A stretch of 8,214 nt of DNA from JBEKJU01 sp050011095 (GTDB taxonomy: Bacteria; Desulfobacterota; Syntrophorhabdia; Syntrophorhabdales; WCHB1-27), in NCBI GenBank assembly GCA_050011095.1, contig JBEKJU010000178.1:1-8214 (forward strand), read 5' to 3'. Below are positions 1 to 5,310 of the stretch, piece after piece (the stretch's first letter is position 1; each line of letters starts with the position of its first letter). The notes under the pieces are model-generated. The model ran no database searches. It was not told the DNA's origin and saw only the letters and a program-made list of their open reading frames with translations. A program made the translations under genes and the position numbers.

Positions 1-21
1 AGTCTTTGAGCAGGGAGTCTC

Positions 22-76
22 GGGGCACCCGCTTGCGGGTCGTGGCTTTGCCCACAGAGGGGGCGACGCGAGCCCC
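22..76. other. Cluster of three small hairpins, function unknown
   Basis: Three inverted repeats follow each other closely: ACCCG/CGGGT around a CTTG loop (27-40), GTGG/CCAC (42-55) and GGGGC/GCCCC around a 7-base loop (60-76). There is no open frame worth calling here. The cluster lies next to the REP-like palindrome at 98-139, so the two may form one composite extragenic element, or the 3' end of something outside the window. Each stem is only 4-6 bp and the DNA is GC-rich, so chance pairing is possible. Confidence 0.25.
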
Positions 77-97
77 AATAATTGCCGGCGGAGCGAA

Positions 98-139
98 GCG
101 GAAAAAGATTCTCCCTGCAGCAGGCTGCAGGGAATCCGC
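98..139. repeat. REP-like extragenic palindrome
   Basis: The core is a perfect inverted repeat: CCCTGCAG at 113-120 and CTGCAGGG at 125-132, around a CAGG loop. The pairing continues outward after a two-base bulge with GATT (107-110) and AATC (133-136), then roughly GCGG against CCGC at the outer edge. Such intergenic hairpins with a CTGCAG core look like repetitive extragenic palindromes. Only one copy is in the window, so repetition in the genome is inferred, not seen. No T-run follows, so an intrinsic terminator is less likely. Confidence 0.4.
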
Positions 140-205
140 AAGTTGATGCATGATACCGGCTGGGCGCGCACACCAGGAGCCGCTTCCGCGCAAAACGAGG
201 CCCCT

Positions 206-237
206 GGCCGTCTTCGGCCCAAGGGCCGACCCTTTAT
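206..237 (+). terminator. Possible intrinsic terminator of an upstream gene
   Basis: TCGGCCC (214-220) and GGGCCGA (223-229) form a tight GC-rich stem, followed by CCCTTTATTTA. The U-tract is broken, so termination would be weak. A competing stem, GGCCG (206-210) with CGGCC (215-219), shares the middle arm. The position just before a plausible new promoter fits a transcription boundary. Confidence 0.3.
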
Positions 238-247
238 TTACGGATCA

Positions 248-276
248 TGGACGTGAGTGCAAAGGCCCCTTATATT
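248..276 (+). promoter_or_regulatory. Candidate sigma70-type promoter for the 60-aa gene
   Basis: A TGGACG -35 (4 of 6 matches to TTGACA, 248-253) is separated by 17 bases from a TATATT -10 (5 of 6 to TATAAT, 271-276). Transcription would start near 283, leaving a leader of about 28 bases before the ATG at 311. A second AT-rich hexamer, TATAGT (277-282), overlaps but lacks a good -35. The call rests on consensus matching alone. Confidence 0.35.
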
Positions 277-310
277 TATAGTAAAAATCAAGAAGCGAAG
301 GGGGGTCCTC

Positions 311-493
311 ATGGTGCACCTGGAGTTGACGGAAGATGAGGCGAGGCTGCTCAGCAACGTCATCGAGAACTATCGCGGCCATCTCGAGGTCGAGATCCAC
401 CGGACCGAGAGGAAGGAGTTTAGGGACGCCCTCGAGAAACGGGAAACATTTATCGAGGACATGATAAGACGGCTCAGCGGGCAACGCGCCTGA
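311..493 (+). CDS. Small charged helical protein (60 aa), function unknown
   Basis: The predicted protein has 60 residues and begins MVHLELTEDEARLL. It is very rich in Glu and Arg with regularly spaced Leu, Ile and Val, as expected for two amphipathic helices: roughly residues 6-24 (ending in VIENY) and 30-56 (containing EFRDALEKRETFIEDMIRRL). It has no cysteines, no signal peptide and no membrane segment. I chose the ATG at 311 because a G-rich ribosome binding site (GAAGGGGGG, about 297-305) lies 5 bases upstream. An in-frame start at 257 would precede that site and add an unlikely stretch. The pattern resembles short conserved proteins of unknown function whose sequence runs 'LT..E...L..VLE.Y...L..EI..T....FR..L......'. 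That resemblance is from memory, and I assign no role. It appears monocistronic. Confidence 0.68.
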   Translation: MVHLELTEDEARLLSNVIENYRGHLEVEIHRTERKEFRDALEKRETFIEDMIRRLSGQRA

Positions 494-794
494 TACCCGC
501 TTCGATGCAGGATTGACGGTCGGAGGTGGGCACGCACCGGCGAGAGGCGGGCAGGGGGGGGTCGTGAACCGTACGCGTCGCGCCTCATGCCGAGTCCACT
601 GTCTTCGGCGCTACCCGCGCAAATGGGTGTCAAGGAGCGTATTTTTTCGCCTTAGGGCTCGGAAGGAAATAAATGAGTCAGATGGCGGAGGATTTTTGGC
701 CGATCGGCGAGGCGCGGAAAGGCCAAATGTACTGGATGTACATGACCTTTTCGCAACGAAGCGGGCGGACAAAAAGACGAGCCAGATGGCCCAT
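494..794. other. Intergenic stretch with no supported gene
   Basis: This stretch lies between the 60-aa gene and the end of the minus-strand gene. One plus-strand frame (ATG at 673 to the stop at 870, 65 codons) has a good purine-rich site, GGAAGGAAATAA, before its ATG. However, its last 76 bases run antisense through the end of the minus-strand gene and its protein resembles nothing I know. A longer frame at 513-911 is Arg/Gly/His-rich and looks like a GC-rich shadow. No clear terminator for either flanking gene is visible; T-runs at 632-637 and, on the minus strand, 774-778 follow only very weak stems. Confidence 0.4.
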
Positions 795-1352
795 TTATTT
801 TCTGACGAGCTCGGCGGACAGGCTCATCTCCCAGGATGTCAGGGCCTTTGTCTGCCTTTCAAGGACATAGGTCACCCGGCCGCTCGCCCTCGCACCGGTT
901 GTCGCCCCTGAAAAAACAAGCGTTCCTTTCTGCTGCGTGGCATCCTTTGTTCGGGCACCCGCGCCTTCCAGGTCGCTTTTCGTGAGGACGACGACGGCCG
1001 AGGCGCCCTCCGCGCGCGCCTTCTCCATGATTCTTCTCTTGATCGTCTCTTTCTGAAGCGGGGTGCGCCAATTCAAGGGCACACCCTTGAATGTATCGAA
1101 GCTGCCTTCCGGAAGCCCCTGGTCCTCGCCATACGAAAAGAAAACCATGGGACCTATCCTTCCGTGAGAGGCGAGCCCCCTCTTCGCCATATCCGCCGCC
1201 CTCTCAAACGTAACCCTGAGCACGGCCGGGAGCGATACCCTCGCCCGACCGGGGGCGACGCCTGTAGGCGGCGGCGCGGCCGGCCTCGGACCGTCAGGCG
1301 GCTTCGGCTCAACCCTGCCATCAGAAGGACCTCTTCTTCTCCTGCGGGACAT
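795..1352 (-). CDS. Hypothetical protein with Pro/Arg-rich N-terminus
   Basis: The predicted protein has 185 residues. Residues 1-45 are low-complexity: a run of arginines after the start Met-Ser, then many Pro, Gly and Ala, so probably disordered. Residues 46-185 look like a folded alpha/beta domain: a helix (VTFERAADMAKRGLASHG), a hydrophobic strand after GRIGP (MVFFSYG, about 69-75), a basic helix (KETIKRRIMEKARAEG, 101-116) and a second strand (ASAVVVLTKSD, 117-127), with more strands to the C-terminus. There are no cysteines and no signal peptide. I do not recognise the family. The frame also opens with a TTG at 1361, three codons upstream. I prefer the ATG at 1352 because the best promoter's -10 box covers that TTG. 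Neither start has a strong ribosome binding site (GAAAGAG directly abuts the ATG). The gene is divergent from the formate dehydrogenase operon. Confidence 0.65.
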   Translation of the reverse strand: MSRRRRRGPSDGRVEPKPPDGPRPAAPPPTGVAPGRARVSLPAVLRVTFERAADMAKRGLASHGRIGPMVFFSYGEDQGLPEGSFDTFKGVPLNWRTPLQKETIKRRIMEKARAEGASAVVVLTKSDLEGAGARTKDATQQKGTLVFSGATTGARASGRVTYVLERQTKALTSWEMSLSAELVRK

Positions 1353-1360
1353 CTCTTTCA

Positions 1361-1389
1361 ACTATATCCCGATGTAGACGATCTGTAAA
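1361..1389 (-). promoter_or_regulatory. Candidate promoter for the minus-strand gene
   Basis: Read on the minus strand, TTTACA (1389-1384, 5 of 6 to TTGACA) is followed after exactly 17 bases by TATAGT (1366-1361, 5 of 6 to TATAAT). The predicted start point near 1354 falls only 1-3 bases before the ATG at 1352, so the mRNA would be almost leaderless. If this promoter is real, the alternative TTG start at 1361 cannot be used from it. Confidence 0.4.
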
Positions 1390-1578
1390 GCGAAAATCAT
1401 GGCGATGCAAAGCCTCCGGAAGAAAGGGGGCAGGCGCGCGATGGCAAAAAGCCCGCCGTATATTGCGGTTGTTCTATTGTTCTGGCATATTTCCCGGAAG
1501 CATCTATCATATCCCGCAGTCCCTGCGCTCAAACATGCCCCATTTCCCCACCCTCCTTACCGGCCTGGTTTTTGCAAG
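1390..1578. other. Divergent intergenic region, upstream part
   Basis: This lies between the minus-strand promoter and the operon promoter. A 62-codon plus-strand frame (1399-1587) crosses it, but it lacks a good ribosome binding site, is rich in Pro, His, Lys and Arg, and overlaps the operon's promoter, so I do not call it. Regulatory sites for either neighbour would be expected here, but I find no convincing long inverted repeat and no sigma54-type GG/GC element with the right spacing. Confidence 0.35.
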
Positions 1579-1607
1579 TTGCAATAGTGAAGGTTTTGAG
1601 CTATGAT
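1579..1607 (+). promoter_or_regulatory. Sigma70-type promoter of the formate dehydrogenase operon
   Basis: TTGCAA (1579-1584, 4 of 6 to TTGACA) and TATGAT (1602-1607, 5 of 6 to TATAAT) are spaced by exactly 17 bases. Transcription would start near 1614, giving a leader of about 85 bases before the NuoE-like ATG at 1700. The -35 box is the second of two directly repeated TTGCAA hexamers (1572-1577 and 1579-1584), each itself palindromic, so a regulator bound there would overlap the polymerase site. The leader contains no riboswitch I recognise. Confidence 0.5.
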
Positions 1608-1699
1608 ATGCTGCTCTCGTCACGGGCGTCCCAAATCATTCCGGTTACGGGTTGATGAGACGCTGCACAACGTCGCCACTTTCAATCGGGGGAAGAGAT

Positions 1700-2188
1700 A
1701 TGGCAGAAAATAACGATTTTTCTCAGGTGCAGGAGGTCCTCAAGGGACACGGGAAGGAGGAAGGCTCGCTCATCCCCGTCCTTCAGGAGGTCCAGGCCCT
1801 ATACGGCTATCTGCCGGAGGAGGCCCTCGCGCTGGTCGGTCGGGGGCTCGACGTTCCCCTGAGCAGGGTTTACGGGGTTGTCACGTTCTACGCGCAGTTC
1901 TACCTCAATCCCAGGGGCCGGCATACGGTGCGGGTGTGCCGTGGGACGGCATGCCACGTGCGGGGCGGAAAATCGGTCCTGAACACGGTCAAGGACAGCC
2001 TCGGTATAGACGATGGAGAGACGACGGCCGACTTCAACTTCTCCCTGGAGACCGTGGCCTGTCTCGGCACGTGCTTTCTGGCGCCGGTGATGATGGTCGA
2101 CAGGAGCTACTACGGTAAGCTCGTCGGCCCGAAGGTACCGGCGATCCTGGATCAGTTCCGGGACGGGAAGGGAGGACAGGGTGAATAG
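1700..2188 (+). CDS. NuoE-like [2Fe-2S] subunit of formate dehydrogenase
   Basis: This is the 162-residue thioredoxin-fold [2Fe-2S] subunit of the NuoE/HndA/HoxE family, which partners the NuoF-type flavoprotein to move electrons to or from NAD(P) in the cytoplasm. An N-terminal helical part (about 1-65, with the family-typical LIPVLQEVQALYGYLPEEAL) precedes the cluster domain. The four ligands are plain: C80-x4-C85 (in VCRGTACHVRGG) and C121-x3-C125 (in ACLGTCFLAP). Length is normal for the family. I chose the ATG at 1700 because GGGGGAAGAG (1688-1697) sits just before it and the family usually starts close to this point. An upstream in-frame ATG at 1652 would add 16 unusual residues and has no such site. 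It is the first operon gene, with the promoter at 1579-1607. Its stop overlaps the next start by 8 bases, suggesting coupled translation and fixed stoichiometry. The place before a NuoF fusion and fdhA points to formate dehydrogenase rather than respiratory complex I or a hydrogenase. Confidence 0.93.
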   Translation: MAENNDFSQVQEVLKGHGKEEGSLIPVLQEVQALYGYLPEEALALVGRGLDVPLSRVYGVVTFYAQFYLNPRGRHTVRVCRGTACHVRGGKSVLNTVKDSLGIDDGETTADFNFSLETVACLGTCFLAPVMMVDRSYYGKLVGPKVPAILDQFRDGKGGQGE

Positions 2189-5100
2189 ATTAGCATCGGC
2201 GTCCGGCCTTGAGGCGCTTCGCGCCGAAATTCAGCAAGGGAGTGATCCGAATAAGATCGTCGTCCGCATCTGCATGACAGGGTGCAGGGCGTATGGCGCG
2301 GAGGAGGCGAGGGATGCGTTCCTGCACGAGATCCGGAGCCGCGGCCTGGAGGAGAAGGTCGAGATCCGGGAGACGGGCTGTCATGGTTTCTGTGCCAGGG
2401 CGCCCGTGGCCGCCATAGACCCCCTCGACATATTCTACCAGCAGTTCTCGGCCGAAGACGTGCCGGAGATCGTCTCCGAGACGATCGAGAAAGGGCGTAT
2501 CGTCGACCGTATCGCCTACCCCGATCCGCTCACGCAGGAGGCCGTGCCTCATAGGTCGGACATCCCTTTCTATAAGGGACAGACGCAGATCGTGCTGCGA
2601 AACTGCGGAAAGATCGACCCCCGCAGCATCGAGCAGTACATCGCGCGCGACGGCTACGCGGCGCTCAGCCGCGTGCTCAGCTCGATGAAGCCGCAGGAGG
2701 TCGTGGATGAGGTGAAAAAGTCAGGCCTTCGCGGCCGCGGAGGGGCCGGCTTCCCCACGGGGGTGAAGTGGTCGTTCTTCGCCGCGGCGCGCGGCGGGAC
2801 GAAGTATCTCATATGCAACGCGGACGAGGGGGACCCGGGGGCGTTCATGGACCGGGCCGTGCTCGAAGGCGATCCCCACAGCGTCATGGAGGGCATGCTC
2901 ATAGCTGCCTACGCGACGGGCGCGACGCACGGCTACGTATACGTCCGCGCGGAATACCCCATCGCGGTCGAGCACCTGTTGATCGCCACAAAACAGGCGA
3001 GGGAACTGGGACTCCTCGGTGAAAACATCCTCGGCTCCGGTCTCTCCTTCGATCTTACGATCAAGGAAGGGGCAGGCGCCTTCGTCTGCGGCGAGGAGAC
3101 GGCGCTCATCGCCTCGATAGAGGGACGCCGCGGCACGCCCAGGCCTCGTCCTCCCTTCCCCGCGCAGTCAGGACTCTGGGGAAAGCCGACGAACATCAAC
3201 AACGTGGAAACCTTTGCGAACATCTCTTCGATCATCCTCAAGGGCGCCGACTGGTACGCGGCCATGGGGACGGAATCGAGCAAGGGGACGAAGATATTCT
3301 CCCTGGCCGGTCGCATCAACAACACGGGTCTCGTGGAGGTTCCCATAGGCGTGCCCCTGCACGAGGTAATCTTCAAGGTGGGGGGCGGCATACCCCGGGG
3401 ACGCCAGTTCAAGGCGGTTCAGATGGGAGGGCCTTCGGGCGGCTGTGTGCCCATGAAGTTCCTGAACCTCCCCATCGATTACGGCTCACTCGAGTCGGTC
3501 GGCGCGATCATGGGATCGGGCGGCATGGTCGTCATGGATCAGAACACGTGCATGGTCGACGTGGCCCGCTTCTTCCTCAGCTTCACCCAGAGCGAATCGT
3601 GCGGAAAGTGCGTCCCCTGCCGTCTCGGCACGAAGAGGATGCTCGAAATCCTCACGCGCATCACGATGGGTGAAGGCCGGGAAGGGGACATCGAGCTTCT
3701 GGAGGAGGTGGGCAATTCCGTCAAGGACGCGAGCCTCTGCGGCCTCGGCCAGACGAGCGCGAACCCGGTCCTCTCGACCATCCGCCACTTCAGGAACGAG
3801 TACGAGGCGCACATCAGGTACAAGCGGTGTCCGTCAGGCGTCTGCGACGCCCTCGTCTTCGCCCCGTGCGAGAATACCTGCCCTGTCCGCTGCGATGCGG
3901 TGGGGTATGTTTCGCTGATTTCCAAAGGCAGATACGACGAAGCCCTCGACCTCGTCCGCCTGAACATGCCCCTTGCGGGCGTCTGCGGGCGGGTCTGCAA
4001 CCATCCATGCGAAAAGGTATGCAAGCGGGGTGAGATCGACGACCCGATCGCCGTCTCCTCGCTGAAGCGTTTTGCAGCCGACTGGGAGATGAGACAGGGG
4101 AAACTCGCCCCGCCTTCCTTCATCGAGAAACCGAAGGCGGAGAGGGTCGCCGTTGTCGGCTCCGGCCCTGCCGGCCTCAATGCGGCGTACCAACTCGGCA
4201 GGCGGGGTTATAAGGTGACGATCTTTGAGGCCCTCCCGATCGCGGGCGGCATGCTTGCCGTCGGCATCCCCGACTTCCGGCTCCCCCGGGACGTGCTCGA
4301 CCACGACATCCGCTTCATCAGCCAGCATAACATCGAGATCGTTAACGGAAAAGCCCTGGGCAAGGACTTCGCCGTTCAGGACCTCTTCGAACAGGGCTAT
4401 AAAGCCGTCTTCCTCGGGCTGGGCGCGCATATGGACCAGAAATTGAACCTCCCGGGCGAGGATGCGGAAGGCGTCCTCAAGGGCGTCGAGTTCCTGCGCC
4501 GGGCGAACCTGGGAGAGAAGGTGGCAGTGGGTGAAAGAGTGGCGATTATCGGGGGTGGGAACGTCGCCATTGACGCGGCCCGTATGGCGCTGCGCCTTGG
4601 CGCGAAGGAGGTGGCCATCGTCTACCGGAGGACGCGGGAAGAGATGCCCGCGAGCGTCGAGGAAATAGAAGAGGCCGATGACGAGAAGATCACCCTCATG
4701 TTTCTCCTCGCTCCGACGGGGATCATTACCGAGAACGGAAGGGTGAAGGGGATCGAATGCCAGCAGATGGCCCTTGGAGAATATGATGAGAGCGGAAGGG
4801 CCAGACCGGTTCCCATTCCCGGCTCCGAGCGCGTGATCGATGCGGACACCGTCATTTCGGCCATCGGCTATGCGCCGCAGGTCTTCCGCCTGTCCCGGAA
4901 CGGGGAGATCACGAGGAACAAGAACGGGACCCTTGTGGTCGATGACGTAACCCTGGCGACAAACATGCCGGGGGTTTTTGCGGGTGGGGACGTGGTCACG
5001 GGCGCCTCGACGGTGGTAGAGGCCATGGCCGGCGGTTATCAGGCAGCCCTGTCAATCGATAGATACCTCAGGGGCCGGGACCTTTACGAGGACCGGGTGT

Positions 5101-5309
5101 ACGCAGCGCAGAGGCGCGCAGAGGTGCCGCGCACGGAGGCGGACGCGGAGGAAGCAGGCCAGGAAAGGGGCCGCTCGGTTATGCCCCAATTGCCCGCCAA
5201 AGAGCGGGTGAGAGGGTTCGCGGAGGTCAATGCGGGCTTCGAAGAAGAAACCGCCCTGTGCGAGGCAAAGCGCTGCCTGCGGTGCGATCTGGAAAAGAGG
5301 AGGGGCTAG
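2181..5309 (+). CDS. NuoF-GltD/NfnB fusion flavoprotein (diaphorase subunit)
   Basis: This 1042-residue protein fuses two electron-transfer flavoproteins. Residues 1-120 form a thioredoxin-like [2Fe-2S] domain (C31, C35, C67, C71). Residues about 125-545 are a NuoF core: NADH-binding GRGGAGFPTG (185-194), FMN-site CNADEGDPG (212-220), GAGAFVCGEET (297-307), an SLBB-like part, and the N3-type [4Fe-4S] ligands C474, C477, C480 and C520. HndC/HydB-type relatives then carry a two-cluster ferredoxin tail. Here, after CPSGVC (550-555), the chain passes straight into a GltD/NfnB-type module: cysteines C563, C567, C571, C602, C606, C610 and C614 for [4Fe-4S] clusters, FAD motif GSGPAG (660-665), second dinucleotide motif GGGNVA (791-796), and VYRRTREEMPA (814-824), where GltD relatives bind NADPH. 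The C-terminus is Cys-rich (C1027, C1032, C1035). The GTG start at 2181 has GGAGG 5 bases upstream. It likely links the FdhA clusters to NAD(H) and perhaps also NADP(H); the second activity is inferred. Confidence 0.93.
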   Translation: MNRLASASGLEALRAEIQQGSDPNKIVVRICMTGCRAYGAEEARDAFLHEIRSRGLEEKVEIRETGCHGFCARAPVAAIDPLDIFYQQFSAEDVPEIVSETIEKGRIVDRIAYPDPLTQEAVPHRSDIPFYKGQTQIVLRNCGKIDPRSIEQYIARDGYAALSRVLSSMKPQEVVDEVKKSGLRGRGGAGFPTGVKWSFFAAARGGTKYLICNADEGDPGAFMDRAVLEGDPHSVMEGMLIAAYATGATHGYVYVRAEYPIAVEHLLIATKQARELGLLGENILGSGLSFDLTIKEGAGAFVCGEETALIASIEGRRGTPRPRPPFPAQSGLWGKPTNINNVETFANISSIILKGADWYAAMGTESSKGTKIFSLAGRINNTGLVEVPIGVPLHEVIFKVGGGIPRGRQFKAVQMGGPSGGCVPMKFLNLPIDYGSLESVGAIMGSGGMVVMDQNTCMVDVARFFLSFTQSESCGKCVPCRLGTKRMLEILTRITMGEGREGDIELLEEVGNSVKDASLCGLGQTSANPVLSTIRHFRNEYEAHIRYKRCPSGVCDALVFAPCENTCPVRCDAVGYVSLISKGRYDEALDLVRLNMPLAGVCGRVCNHPCEKVCKRGEIDDPIAVSSLKRFAADWEMRQGKLAPPSFIEKPKAERVAVVGSGPAGLNAAYQLGRRGYKVTIFEALPIAGGMLAVGIPDFRLPRDVLDHDIRFISQHNIEIVNGKALGKDFAVQDLFEQGYKAVFLGLGAHMDQKLNLPGEDAEGVLKGVEFLRRANLGEKVAVGERVAIIGGGNVAIDAARMALRLGAKEVAIVYRRTREEMPASVEEIEEADDEKITLMFLLAPTGIITENGRVKGIECQQMALGEYDESGRARPVPIPGSERVIDADTVISAIGYAPQVFRLSRNGEITRNKNGTLVVDDVTLATNMPGVFAGGDVVTGASTVVEAMAGGYQAALSIDRYLRGRDLYEDRVYAAQRRAEVPRTEADAEEAGQERGRSVMPQLPAKERVRGFAEVNAGFEEETALCEAKRCLRCDLEKRRG

Positions 5310-5310
5310 C

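Noticed and set aside
605..650. Minus-strand perfect TTGACA near 625-630 as a promoter
   Set aside because: No acceptable -10 hexamer lies 15-19 bases downstream, and no supported minus-strand gene starts beyond it.
673..870. 65-codon plus-strand frame with a good purine-rich site
   Set aside because: It overlaps the 3' end of the minus-strand gene by 76 bases in antisense, and its composition (clustered Met, Trp and Tyr, then Arg) resembles no family. I kept it only as a note in the intergenic entry.
1561..1584. Sigma54 promoter around CTGG...TTGCAA, as in enterobacterial formate regulons
   Set aside because: The GG-to-GC distance is 12 or 5 bases depending on which GC is used, not the required 10. 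The sigma70-type boxes nearby fit much better.
1614..1699. Molybdenum-cofactor or other riboswitch in the operon leader
   Set aside because: The leader is only about 85 bases, and I see no extended helices or recognisable riboswitch core before the ribosome binding site.
1700..5309. Respiratory complex I (nuoEF) or an electron-bifurcating hydrogenase (HydABC/HndABCD)
   Set aside because: No other Nuo subunits follow, and the third gene is formate dehydrogenase, with a molybdopterin/Sec core and no H-cluster motif. The NuoF C-terminus is a GltD module rather than the usual ferredoxin tail.
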